A stretch of 22,500 nucleotides of DNA, taken from positions 1-22,500 of the forward strand of contig ADNK01002957.1 in NCBI GenBank assembly GCA_000320545.1, in the 5' to 3' direction. This document shows, one piece after another, positions 1-13,334 of the stretch. The notes under the pieces are model-generated. The model saw only the letters and a list, made by a program, of their open reading frames with translations. It was not told the DNA's origin and made no database searches. The DNA is from Bigelowiella natans CCMP2755. Its lineage: Eukaryota > Cercozoa > Chlorarachniophyceae. The stretch's first letter is position 1; each line of letters starts with the position of its first letter. A program made the position numbers and the translations under genes.

Positions 1-3322
<3,322 letters not shown>

Positions 3323-3998
3323 CTAGTGCAGGTGATGAAGTGGTAATATTGGCAGAGCAAATAAAGCAGTTTCATGCGATTCACAATAAATCGCAATATC
3401 ATCATATATTATGATGTGCTAACCACGCCGAGGATACGATAAACTCGATGCATGTGAGCTATGGCTGTGAGCCTGAACATTTTTAGCATTATAAGGCCTT
3501 TAGTACATGTGCCATTTTTAGCTAATCACGTATCTATGCACGTACATACTGCAGTATAGCGTTAGCAATTGATTGTTATTCGTCTTCGCTCATTGCTATA
3601 GACCCTGTATGCATGCAATAGATGTGTGCTAAGCTAGCAATATGTCTCCATAGAATTAACGACGGGGTGTAACGACGGGGTGTATTGACTACGCATGCGC
3701 AATGCAAAGAAATGGCTGTGCATATAATATCAATGTGTTATATACGTAAGTGATGTTGGGCAATTCATGAACAGCATCCCTCAATGCTGACGCGATGGTA
3801 TCCTGTAATAAAGAGCTGCAATTCTGTTCGCATTGGACGGTATATAGGAAATGACCGCTGGCACCAAATTGAGACAAAATAATAGAACTTAACGCCGCCA
3901 ACGCTGTCATCAACATATCCTAACTCTTTGCTGCACTCCATCCAGTAAGCGTTAATTGAAACACATCTCGTCTGGAACGGGAAAGATGCATGCTACTC
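3323..3998. other. Convergent intergenic region
   Basis: A 3'-to-3' spacer between the ERMARD-like stop (3322) and the FKBP15-like stop (3999). It is AT-rich with short GCATGC/CATGCAT motifs. Two perfect, adjacent 13-bp copies of AACGACGGGGTGT lie at 3658-3683. The minus-strand ORF at 3689-3916 has no recognisable content and no coding signature. No gene is supported here. Confidence 0.6.
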
Positions 3999-5438
3999 TC
4001 AGTCGTCATCGTCGTCGTCATCCATTGGCGGATTATTGACTAGATTTTCGAGCTGCGCGGCCGGATTCTTCCCTACTTTCTGCTCGAGATTCGTGAGTAT
4101 CTTCTTCACTTGGCTCTCCCATAGCCTGGGAACCCCCACATCATAGACCTCTAGCAGCACCCTGTTCTGCGCTTCGAGCTTCCGCCGCTTTATCATTTCG
4201 TCCTCAAAGGCCTTCTTCATCGACGATAGTCCCTTCTCAAACACCTCACGCATCTCCTCCGCCTCCTCGAGTTTTGCTTTCATCTCCTTCAGGGCGGTCT
4301 CTGTCTTCATTCCAGCCTGTAGCGCCTCCGTATAGTCTTTCCTCAGCTGCTCCAGCTCGCCCTGGTTCTTCTCTTGGGAGGAAGAACTCTTCGCCTTCTC
4401 CTTTCGCAGCCGCGCGATTTCGCCCTGCGCAGCCGTCAACTGCCCCTCCATCTCTGCCAGAACGTTCGCTGAAGTGTCTAAGGCGCCCGACGCCTTCAAA
4501 GCTTGAAACTCGCCGAGGAAGCTCTTGAAGCTGTGCCGGGCTGATAGCAAAGTCCCTGTCACACCTTCCTTCTGATTGGCCGAGGCGAACACCTCGCTCC
4601 CCGCGCGGAGAGCCTTCTTGAGCACGCCGAGGCTCGATTTAAGCGCATTGGCTGCGGGTCCGCCTGGTTCTACCTCCTGCGCTTGGAGGCCTTTCTTGAA
4701 GCCTCCCAAAACATCGCTCAGGATCTTCTGCACGATGCTCATCTGGATAGCGGGAAGCTCCTTCATGTTGGCCTTTACGTCACTCATCGCACTCATAAGC
4801 GGCGCAAGATCAACCTTGACAGCTGGTGCTGTTCTCCGAGGGAGCTCAAGAGTAGAGGCTGCTGTATCAGCCGCCTCCTGAGAAATCATTGCGGTAGTAG
4901 CAGCAGCTCCTCCCTCCTGCTGTTTCTTGGCGTCTGATGAACTCGTTGTAGTTACAGCCTGTTTGCCCTTCTTCTTTGCCTCGCTTGGCGGTTTCTTCTT
5001 TGTTGCTTTTAACGGACGAAGAAGCACGGCGACAAAGCAGTTCTTCTTCTCGCTATCATTACACGTCGTCGTTGTTACCCCGGCGAGGTTGCCAGCTAGA
5101 ACGCCTGGGTGGGTGCGCTGCGAGGTGGGGGGGGAGGGAGCGAGTGCCTGAAGATCCTTCACCAATGGCGAGCTGAAGTTTGTAATGATCAGTTTCTGCT
5201 CATTTAACTTCGTTCCCTTCAATAAGCCACCAAGACTGCTGCCATCATTGTCTTTGACCTTGATCCCCTCCAGACGCTGCATCATGGTCTCCTGCTCATT
5301 GAATTGGAGCTGAGCGGCCTGATCTAGAGTCTGCCAGTTTATCCGCCACGCCTGATAGCTTACCGTAGCGTAGTGTCGAGTCTTTAGCTTCTTGCCCAGC
5401 GCGTCGCTCTTCAAGAAATCTACTCCAGCGGCAATATG

Positions 5439-5473
<35 letters not shown>

Positions 5474-6443
5474 GCTGCTGCTGCTGGCTGACAATAGCCC
5501 GCACCAGCGTGCAAACGAATACCCATCGTAGAGCCTCGCCACGTGAGTTGCAATATGCAACTCCGACCTTCTGGCCGCGATCCACGATGTCAAATGCAGC
5601 ACCAGGCGATGGTGTGACGTTGAAGCGGAAATTCACGTCAGTGGGGGAAGCTGCCCCCCTACCCCCTGTACTCGAGGTCCAAAGGACTTTGCGAGTGGCT
5701 GCTACTTGTGCGTAGAGGTAGACGGTGAAGAGCTGCGAGTCTGCAGACCATAGCAGCGCTAGGCCTGCAGGGAAACGCTTTCCCTGTGGGAAGAAAGAGG
5801 TGGAGAAAGGAAATGACTCAGAAGAAAAAGGACGACGAGGCAAAATTAGTAACGGAGGGCCCGTGCCAGCAACCATGCATTTCACAATCGATCGATTGAT
5901 TTTTTTATGGTGCATTATTTGTTCTTCTTACATTGTTAGTCGTGAAGATGACTGTGCTGGCAGCAAGCGTTCGGTTCCGTTTCGAGGATGCTTGAGCTCC
6001 TCCTGCCGACCCGTCTTCTATCGTCTGACAAACGAGAGTCCATTTTACAAAAGTGATACTTGTTATATGTAGTAGATGATAATACTATGGGTGAGGAGGA
6101 AGCTCATAAAGGGCAAAATTCGTTCACATTCCTCATCCTAATATTTCTAGATTCGGTTTATTCTCTGCACGCATGGCACAATTGCTTTTGGACCTTTTCC
6201 TCTCCAGCTGTGCCAATGGCAGAGGACGGTTGCAAAGCACTTGCTACCGAGTTTGAAGTGGTCTGCTCCGGCCTACACCAGGGCCCCGAACAATAAGCTC
6301 TCACAATCATTTTACATGAAGCGGGGAGGAATAATACTCACATACATACGCATCCGAATCGAACACAACCTGGAAGCTGGTGGTAGTGTAGGAAGTCCGG
6401 TCTCCTCTCCATCCCCGTCGGAGCTCCAATCATCGTCAGACAT
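3999..6443 (-). CDS. FKBP15: FKBP15-like protein: WH1-like domain, degenerate FKBP domain, coiled coil
   Basis: Three proposed exons, 6443-6342, 6024-5932 and 5783-3999, join in phase 0 to give 659 residues. Donors are GTGAGT and GTAAGA; acceptors are TTTGTCAG and TTCCCACAG. Splicing rebuilds the segment STVIFTTNNGKRFPAGLALL, followed by LFTVYLYAQV and later VAYCNSRGEALRW. This pattern follows the WH1/EVH1-like domain N-terminal in FKBP15 (WAFL). Next come a poly-Ser run and a region with FKBP-like strands (ATVSYQAWRIN ... SLGGLLKGTKLNEQKLII) that lacks the aromatic and Asp residues of the active isomerase pocket. A Lys/Ala/Thr-rich linker, a long coiled coil (about residues 480-640) and an acidic tail with seven Asp finish the protein. 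FKBP15 is known at early endosomes and actin. Exon 1 (MSDDDWSSDGDGEE...) is plausible but less certain. Confidence 0.75.
5440..5474 (-). repeat. (ATC)n repeat encoding poly-Ser
   Basis: The GATGAT array on the plus strand reads as TCA/TCC codons on the minus strand. It gives about 11 serines between the WH1-like and FKBP-like parts of the FKBP15-like protein, preceded by a short Gln run from CTG repeats at 5475-5488. Confidence 0.85.
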
Positions 6444-6925
6444 CTAGATTCATTCACATCGCATAGTCGAAGAAGAGGCCAAACCTCACGTCAGAAAGGG
6501 TCATCATCTTTCTCGAATCATCTCAGTCTGATGAGCGGATCCAAAAAGCATATCGCAGGCCTCGAGAGACAACTCGAGACAAATTTCTATACTCAGATCC
6601 TTCGGACCATGGTCATTCGCCCTACCTCGCCGTCTGAGGAACCAGCCAGCTCGGAATCAGATCGCAGATATGCGAGAGGAGGCTCGAGGAGGGGATAACA
6701 ATTCTTTGGAATGTCCAAACCGCAGATAGCCTCCGATGTTTCCTCGATCGTGTTGGAGCATGCTTTTGCAACATATACAACACTAAATTCGAAGTAACTC
6801 ATTTTTAGGCAGCAATCTATTGGACATTTCAAGGCTAAGACAAGTAAAACAAAATCTTATGTGAAAACGGCCTGCGTTTCCTCGATTTCACGAGTGAGAT
6901 TCGCCAAATTCAACAACCGACCGCG
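6444..6925. promoter_or_regulatory. Divergent upstream region shared by the FKBP15-like and oxidoreductase genes
   Basis: The 482 bp between two divergent start codons must hold both 5' UTRs and both promoters. It contains several TCTCGA/TCGAGA motifs (around 6512, 6560, 6570 and 6680) but no clear TATA box. The open minus-strand frame 6593-6832 shows no family features. Promoter function is inferred from gene orientation only. Confidence 0.45.
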
Positions 6926-9045
6926 ATGGATCGGCCCTACGACGGTGTGAGCATGTTCCGACGTGCAAGATACTAATCCCCCCCACCCCACGAGTGAGAG
7001 TGTAGCTGTGCGGTTCACGTGTAGCCGTTGAGATTTACTTTTCAAGATATAATGAAGAGATCCGCTTTGTTTCGTAAAATCATAAAAAAACAAGAACTCG
7101 ATATTGAGAAATAATAGCATTGTGCACATCTAACGCCCTTCTACACAGTGGTGATATGGGGTGCAACCGGTTTCACGGGGAAGATCGTCGCAGCGTACTT
7201 TCAGGACCTAAAAGAGAGAAAAGCTCTTGGAGGCATCCGCTTTGCGCTTGGTGAGGCTACTCGCAAATCATGTTGATATAAGTCAAGGGACATGCGTTGT
7301 GCGTGCACACGCGCCATCTCGCGAAGCTCGCAACCACTGATATATTTGTGTGTGTGGGGATGATTCACTCCTGGCAGCGGGACGGAATGCAGAAAAGCTA
7401 AAGACGGTGCTCAAGCAGATAAAGTCGGAGGCCCCTATCGTGATCGCCTCCCTCACAAATGAAGACAGCTTGGCGGCGATGTGCGCGTCTACGAGGGTGG
7501 TTATGATGCCTCTCACGTCCAATTTTTCCTGCATGCATCCTTAATTTCGACCTCTTAGCAATCTTTGTATTCAACCGTTAACAGGTACTCCTGAGTACAG
7601 TCGGGCCCTTCATGAAGTATGGTGGGTGTATTGAAAGCATAATCACATTTTATGCTACTCTGCCTACTGCTAATTAGAGGCTGAGAGTTGTTCCTCTTGG
7701 CCCTTTTCCTCCTCCTGTTTCTTTCCCTCCTCCTGCTTCTTTCCCTCCTCCTTTTCAATTCTGTTGTCTGTTCTGTTATGATCGACACGTAGGCACGCCT
7801 GTTGTGGCGGCGTGTGTCCAGCAGGGGACTGACTACGTGGATACCACCGGAGAGACGCCTTGGGTAATGATGATTCTGATGATGGTGTAGGATGGGGGGT
7901 GATGATGAGAACGATTTGATGATAATGGCGATGAAGATGATGAAGAGGAGCAGCGAATGGTTCGTCGTGAATGTTAGCCGTTGACATCACCAATCATGAT
8001 GATGGTTGATTAGGTTCGTGAGCTGATCGATCGATTCCATGCATCAGCGAGGGGGAGGAAGACCTTCATTGTCCCCATGTGCGGCTTTGATTCTATTCCA
8101 AGCGACCTGGGCGCGTATATCACTGCTGCGGAGATCAAGAAGCGGTTGGAATCACGCCGACGCCCCTCCCCTTTTCTTTATCTTCCCCTTCTTATTCCTC
8201 TTCACCAGCGTTATGGCATATTCCGTGTTGTATCGAATGCCATCGTCAGCGCTTTTCCTTCTTTTTGCTTTGTGGTAGATACGGATGCGCAACGAGAAAG
8301 ATTGAAAACTTCGTCACGATGACTGGTAGTGCTAGTGGAGGGACCTTGGCCACAGGAATGTATGTAGCAGCTACAGCAGCAGCCATTGGCAGAACAATAA
8401 TCATATAAATTTACTTGTTGTCATCACAAGAAGGATATGCTACCATCCCTGCCTCATTGGAGAGAAGTGAAGTAAAGGGGGCAAGATACTTCTAGCTGAT
8501 ACATTATTAAAGCTTCCCTCTTCCTTCATATTTGCTATTCATATTCTAAAGCATGATGGAGAGACAAGCACCCCATCGGTTGCACGACGTCTTCGTTCTT
8601 GGCGGGCAGCGCAAGTGTGGCGTGAGGGAGGAGGACAAGGACTTTAACAGGGTTGAGTTCCATGAAGGTGTGGGAATGTGGGCAACGACTTTCGGGATGG
8701 CCAAGCTAAATACTCGCGTTGTGCGAAGGTGCGGAACAGCAGCTTTAGCGATGATAATAATTAATGATGATGATGATGATGATGGTCCCATACCATCCTC
8801 TCACCTCTCAATGCTCTCCTCGTTCCCTTTCCCTTCAGATCTAATAGCCTATTCGAGGCTGAGGGCCTTGGTTATGGAGATAATTTTAACTACCAAGGTA
8901 CTAGTACTACTACTACTACTTCTACTACTATTACAGTACAACTACATCTTGTGAGTTTATGTACTATTGGATTCCACGTCCTCCTCTCTATACTGAGGAC
9001 TTATTGATTCACTTGCTGCATATATAACGCACACACGGAGCATGC

Positions 9046-9087
<42 letters not shown>

Positions 9088-10462
9088 CCACCGCAATGAG
9101 AGGAAGACAAGGGCCACCGCATGTGCGAGTTGGGGGACTATTCCATATGTAGTAATTTTCTTGCTGCTACTACTCATCCCATGACCCCCGTACATATTGC
9201 TTCTCTCCTCCTCCTCCTCCTCCTCCTCCTCCTCCTCCTCCTCCTCCTCCTCTGCCTCAGAGAAAGCTCTTGTTCCGACGGAGAAGATTGCAAAGAAGGT
9301 GGAATAGAGAGCTAGTAGTAGTAGCAGTAGTAGGGTGGGTGTGGTACTAGTAGTACCAGCGTGATTTATCTGTGATTTGACAAATACGAATGGTTTCTAC
9401 TTCGGGGGGGAATGGATGGAGTGACATTCTTGTAGAGGAAAAACTGTGAAAACGGTCGCATCATATCGCCACTACCGTCGTCTTTTCATCCTTCTCAGCC
9501 TTTCTCTTCCATTCCTCCATGATGATGGCTGATCTTTTCGGTGTACGAAAAGGTATGGCGAGCTGCCAATGCTCCTCCTGACGTCATCGAGAGAATGATT
9601 AAACAAGGGCGCTTACCGACGCCAGGAAAGGTCTCCGCCGTACTAACTATGTCTGAAAAATAGCGATAAGAAGAAAAATAATCCCTAATGGTGGTGACAA
9701 CAACGGTAGTGGTGATGATGATGATGAGGAGGAGGAGGATAAAGACGATGATGGCAGCCCTCCGTTTCCCCTCCCCTTCTGTGCACCGCTATTTTGCGAA
9801 ATATATGTACTGAAGGGCCCTTCTAAGGCGGAGAGGAAGAAGAACTGGTTCATATTCACGATGGATGGGACAAGTGAGGATGGCCGACACGTCCGCACAG
9901 AGGTTCTCTCAGCGAAAATAATATCGCGATGGCCATACTTGCTAAAGGGGGGGAGGGGGGGGGGGGTGGGTCGCCCTGCCTGTACTGACCGACCAAGTAG
10001 CTTATTTTGGAAAATCATTGAGTCAATTCTCTCTCCTCCCTTTGCCACTGCCGCTGCTTCTACAACAGATCAAGGGAGGGGATGCAGGGTATGAGGAAAC
10101 GGCGAAGATGGTAGTAGTAGTAGTTGGAGGAGGAGGAGGAGGAGGAGGAGGAGTTGTAGTGGTAGTGTTGAAGAAGTTGATTGCGGGCAGTACGCATTAG
10201 TAAGTAATGGATAGAGTTATTATCTTTTGGCTATATTTTTGCGATGACGGAAGAACCATGTCATCTCATTCCCCGACAATTAAAGGTGGCTGAATCGGCG
10301 ATTCTCCTCGCATCGAAGAAGGGGGAGCTGCTGAAACGCAAGGGCGCACACGGGGGAGTTGTAACCCCGGCTTTTGCCTTTGGACGACAGCTGGTAGACC
10401 GCTTGGTTGCTGCTGGAATCCACTTTCATGCATCTCCTACTGCTGTGGTGTCTAAACTTTGA
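6926..10462 (+). CDS. Saccharopine dehydrogenase-like NAD(P)-dependent oxidoreductase (SCCPDH / trans-acting enoyl reductase family)
   Basis: Fourteen exons: 6926-6944, 7149-7250, 7378-7496, 7585-7621, 7793-7863, 8014-8144, 8279-8359, 8552-8728, 8839-8897, 9261-9298, 9553-9630, 9828-9902, 10069-10110 and 10286-10462. They sum to 1206 nt, giving 401 residues plus TGA, the usual length for this family. The spliced N-terminus MDRPYDVVIWGATGFTGK carries a Rossmann GxxGxxG dinucleotide-binding motif. Further family landmarks are FALAGRN, STVGPF, YVDTTGE, CGFDSIPSDLG, SGGTLATG, NTRVVRRSNSLF and GGDAGYEETAKM. All introns are GT-AG with matching phase. Relatives include human SCCPDH and mycobacterial trans-acting enoyl reductases, so a lipid or redox substrate is possible, but the substrate cannot be read from the sequence. 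The introns are packed with microsatellites. Confidence 0.93.
7849..8013. repeat. GAT-rich intron of the oxidoreductase gene
   Basis: Intron 7864-8013 is made mostly of imperfect GATGATGA units, and similar GAT tracts recur in the introns at 8764-8782 and 9713-9726. The preceding intron, 7622-7792, holds an imperfect CTCCTG/CTTCTTTCC pyrimidine tract. Confidence 0.8.
9045..9252. repeat. (CA)n and (TCC)n microsatellites in intron 9 of the oxidoreductase gene
   Basis: Intron 8898-9260 contains a (CA)n array near 9050-9080 and a (TCC/CTC)n array at 9205-9252. The latter ends eight bases before the acceptor TGCCTCAG at 9260, so it supplies the polypyrimidine tract for the 38-nt exon 9261-9298. 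Confidence 0.9.
10110..10152. repeat. (GTA)n and (GGA)n repeat at a splice donor
   Basis: The exon ending at 10110 (AAGATG) is followed immediately by GTAGTAGTAGTAG, then a (GGA)n run. The repeat itself supplies the GT donor dinucleotide and offers several shifted in-phase alternatives three bases apart. Confidence 0.75.
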
Positions 10463-11251
10463 TCAACGGGCTGTATTATCACGCATGCTCATGTGCATAA
10501 TATCATGCATTTTTAGATGACATGATGAGGCCGCGCGTGCATTATTGCGAGCAGGGCAGCTGCTGCATCATAAATGAACATGCGCTCAGGAGGAGGACCA
10601 CAACAGACAATGCGGTGGCCGCCAGCTCTTGCAAAAAAACGTTTCTGCGAAGCAAAGCGGACAAATTATAATAATAAAAAAGCCAATGGTGGCGGCTTTG
10701 GCTCCAGATAGCGTGCATATGCATGTGCATATGCCCACGCGGGATTATGCCAGGTGACCTTGCTAAAAATGAGCCGTCTCCTTTTATTGGAGGGTGCGAA
10801 TTTTCAGACAATAATGCACCTGAATGGACCACTTATACCAGTCGCGTTGTTTGTTAATTATATGTGCGCACGCCATACATGTTCAGCAATTTACTTTCAC
10901 TATGTACATGTCCCTATGTGGGCTACATAGCTTTCTTCATAAATTTTTAAACGAAGCTAGTAACAACGTCTCATGCATTATTGTAAGACAGCAGTAGCTA
11001 CTTTTACGCGGCCTGCAAGCCCCTGACTGCACGCATGCATGTTGTGCCTGTAACCTCTTACGTTCATCACGCACCATTGTTTAGCAGCAACAGCTTCCGA
11101 AAGACGATAGGAGTACTATGTAGCATAAAAACCGCCACCCATCGAAAGGCATAGGATGGCGGTGCGAAGTGAGCACCATGTTTGCATCTGCTATACAGCT
11201 TCTGATTGAATGTGTCCTATGGCTAGTGCTGCTACGAAACAGTACGGGATC
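10463..11251. other. Intergenic region, no supported gene
   Basis: The stretch 3' of the oxidoreductase gene is AT-rich with many GCATGC-type motifs. An imperfect inverted repeat lies at 10711-10740: outer arms GCGTG/CACGC flank two copies of the self-complementary GCATATGC. ORFs at 10542-10832 (minus) and 11169-11357 (plus, hydrophobic) have no recognisable features. The second overlaps the end of a longer minus-strand frame. Confidence 0.5.
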
Positions 11252-12133
11252 CTATGTTCCCACACGAGGGAGAGTGACAGACCTTTTAGAAATGGTGTAT
11301 CTGTTCAACATCATCCTAAGTCTCGCTAGCCTACTGTTGCTCCCGCTGTTAGAATGACTCATTCTGGTGCTGTTTGTGCTGCATTGCGACTCTAAGTGAC
11401 GATCATCCTTACTGGGCTTGAGCGAACTAGCTGCTCCCGCACCATCGCTGGGTTTCTCTTTGTTGTCTATCTTGCTTGAAAGTGAGCATGCTATGTTGGA
11501 GAAGCAGGTGATCGTAGACACTGCGTCGGACTCGTAGCCGCCTCCATCCCACCAATATATCAGCGAAAGTAAGAACAACGAGGACTGCTTTTGTTTCTCG
11601 TCCAATCTAGCCGCAGAGGTTCCAATAACACGACTGTCGCAGTCAAAACCCGTGGAATGTGATGATAACAGGGAAAATGGCGAGGGTAACGGAGGGAGAA
11701 GTTTGGTGCGTGAACGAAGAGTATCGCTCCCCATTTTTACCGATTTTGCCTTTGTCCTCTCCCGTTCTTTCTCATCAATACATTGCTTGCTTGGTGTGGT
11801 GTGCCGCTCTTGATTTCCCTTTCCCAGTGTCGGCTCTTGATTACCCTTTCCCAGCGTCGATAAGCAACATAAAGGGACCGAGAAGCGGCAGATAGTAACA
11901 TCACAGGTGGTAGAGATACCAGAAGGAATAGCAGCCTTTTCTTGCTTTCGCTGCATTATGTGTCCTCCCCGTCCTCCTTTGTTTCCTCGTTTCTTCCTCC
12001 TCTCCCTTCTTCTCCGATCTACCTCATCATTCCGTCCAATATCGTCGCTAGAGCTGTCAGGTAGCTTCGATTCTGGGTCGCCCATCCTACTAATTATTGG
12101 TTTTGAAAAAGACAAAAAATGTATTATTAACAC
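11252..12133 (-). CDS. Hypothetical Ser/Arg/Lys-rich open frame, possibly an exon of a larger gene
   Basis: An uninterrupted 293-codon minus-strand frame with no recognised domain. A second in-frame ATG at 12085 gives a cleaner start (MGDPESKLPDSSSDD), followed at once by a basic stretch (RRRRERRKKRGNKGGRGG) resembling a nuclear localisation or RNA-binding tail. A 27-bp tandem duplication (11806-11859) encodes a nine-residue repeat with LGKGNQE. The rest is rich in Ser, Lys and Arg with one short hydrophobic patch (SLFLLSLIYWW). A (GAA)n tract lies upstream at 12153-12208. Shorter plus-strand frames overlap, so the strand is not proven. It could be an exon of the same transcript as the frame at 12628-13334. 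Confidence 0.35.
   Translation of the reverse strand: MLIIHFLSFSKPIISRMGDPESKLPDSSSDDIGRNDEVDRRRRERRKKRGNKGGRGGHIMQRKQEKAAIPSGISTTCDVTICRFSVPLCCLSTLGKGNQEPTLGKGNQERHTTPSKQCIDEKERERTKAKSVKMGSDTLRSRTKLLPPLPSPFSLLSSHSTGFDCDSRVIGTSAARLDEKQKQSSLFLLSLIYWWDGGGYESDAVSTITCFSNIACSLSSKIDNKEKPSDGAGAASSLKPSKDDRHLESQCSTNSTRMSHSNSGSNSRLARLRMMLNRYTISKRSVTLPRVGT
11806..11859. repeat. 27-bp tandem duplication, two copies
   Basis: Two adjacent 27-bp units beginning GCTCTTGATT and ending GTCG differ at two positions. On the minus strand they encode two nine-residue units containing LGKGNQE, so the period preserves the frame of the ORF at 11252-12133. Confidence 0.9.
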
Positions 12134-12152
12134 TTATTTAGCTTTCTCTCCT

Positions 12153-12208
12153 TTTTCTTCTTCTTCTTCTTCTTCTTCTTCTTCTTCTTCTTCTTCTTCT
12201 TCTTCTTC
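12153..12208. repeat. (TTC)n/(GAA)n microsatellite
   Basis: About 18 near-perfect TTC units on the plus strand. No flanking exon pair I could identify uses it as coding sequence or splice signal. Confidence 0.95.
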
Positions 12209-12627
12209 TCTTCTTTGTCATCTTTGCCATTGTCATTTTATATCACTTAGTAGACCATAGGTTGGACAGCGGCGCGATCGTGTATTCAATGTATGAGGAC
12301 AAGGCCGATGAGATGCAGATCCCACGACCAAAGAGAGAGAGCGCGAGATTTTTCGTCATCTCATCTTCATTATCATCGTGTTTCACAAGCGGTAAGCGGT
12401 ATCATTCAAACAATGTTTCAGTCTCACGTTAATATCAAACCTGATTGCATTATATTGAATAATCGAGTGGAGGATAAGGGTGTTCATTCCAAGGCAGTTT
12501 CCGCTCTTCTCCCACAAGTCCTCCTCTCCTCCCCCCCCATTATTTGCTGGCCTTCTGCTCGCAATGGATTCGAACACATACACGACCGGGTAGCCGCATA
12601 ATAACCCTGTGCTTGTGGTTCTTGCGA
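12209..12627. other. Unassigned stretch between two minus-strand candidate exons
   Basis: The minus-strand frame 12383-12649 and the plus-strand frame 12293-12601 both overlap here, but neither shows a family signature. It may be an intron or UTR of the neighbouring minus-strand candidate gene. Confidence 0.3.
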
Positions 12628-13082
12628 TCATTCTGATAATAGGGTACACGACAACGTCGATAAAGGCGACAAATCGGATAAAGAAGCGGAGTCAAACCTT
12701 GCCGCTTGCATCGTTGCCGTCGTATTCATCTGAAAGACAGCTCCCGTAGAGATGACCAGCGGCGACGATGTACCAGTGCTAATATCAGCACTGCTACTAC
12801 TGCCACCCCCATTATTTGTTCTATGCTTGCTGCTGTACTGAGGGCATCGTACCCGCAGGCTGGTGAGCACATTTTTCGTAAAATTGTACAGCCTTTCCCT
12901 TATACTATGTTGAAGCCTCTTCGGAAGCCATCTGAGGGGGGGGGAAACCCGTCATTCTAAAATGCTCCTCCTACCGTTTGATTGATTGACTCCTTACCGT
13001 GGAGAAGAAAGTGTAGAATCGATGCTGATTAGTCCTAGGGTGGAGAACCTGGTGTTTGATTGAGGGGCTTTAGCGCTATCAT

Positions 13083-13115
<33 letters not shown>

Positions 13116-13334
13116 AATTACTATTACTACTATTTACTACCAAAGCTGCTGCTAGTGCTACTATCATTTTGACATCGATAACGGTGACGGCAACAACTAC
13201 ACTTTCACAACGACGACGGCGACGATGACGGTGACTATAACGAGAAGGACTTTTGCTCGAGATGCATAGAGAGGAAACGCGCAAGCCGAGGGCGGTTTGC
13301 AATGAATATCTGCTCCATCCCAAAGCTGTCTTTT
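12628..13334 (-). CDS. Hypothetical Ser-rich protein, two candidate exons (5' end unknown)
   Basis: Exon A (13334-12998) follows a good acceptor (CTGATTTTTGCAG) and ends at donor GTAAGG in phase 2. Exon B (12931-12628, stop at the end) follows CCCCCCCTCAG in the matching phase, leaving a 66-nt intron with a C-run as its pyrimidine tract. The joined frame is about 210 codons. It contains a basic stretch (SRYSHRHRRRRR), a hydrophobic segment (VVAVTVIDVKMIVALAAALVV), a ten-Ser run from (AGT)n, a basic amphipathic stretch (WLPKRLQHSIRERLYNFTK) and a Ser/Thr-rich tail. No ATG opens the frame, so an upstream exon would be needed. No domain is recognised. The support is phase agreement and open frames only. 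Confidence 0.35.
13083..13116 (-). repeat. (TAC)n/(AGT)n microsatellite, possibly encoding poly-Ser
   Basis: About ten TAC units on the plus strand. In the minus-strand candidate gene they would read AGT and encode the serine run. Confidence 0.85.

Noticed and set aside
3658-3683. Perfect 13-bp direct repeat, considered as part of a CRISPR-like or satellite array
   Set aside because: There are only two adjacent copies, no spacers, and the setting is a eukaryotic intergenic region.
4274-5176. Several plus-strand ORFs opposite the FKBP15-like gene
   Set aside because: They are antisense shadows. The minus-strand frame has WH1-like and coiled-coil features and is open for nearly 600 codons.
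12540-12660. Minus-strand stretch containing GYPVVYVFES and VYPIIRM, reminiscent of a microbial rhodopsin helix
   Set aside because: The neighbouring frames give no other rhodopsin helices, no retinal-binding Lys motif and no consistent splice phases. It is more likely chance, or an out-of-frame intron/UTR reading.
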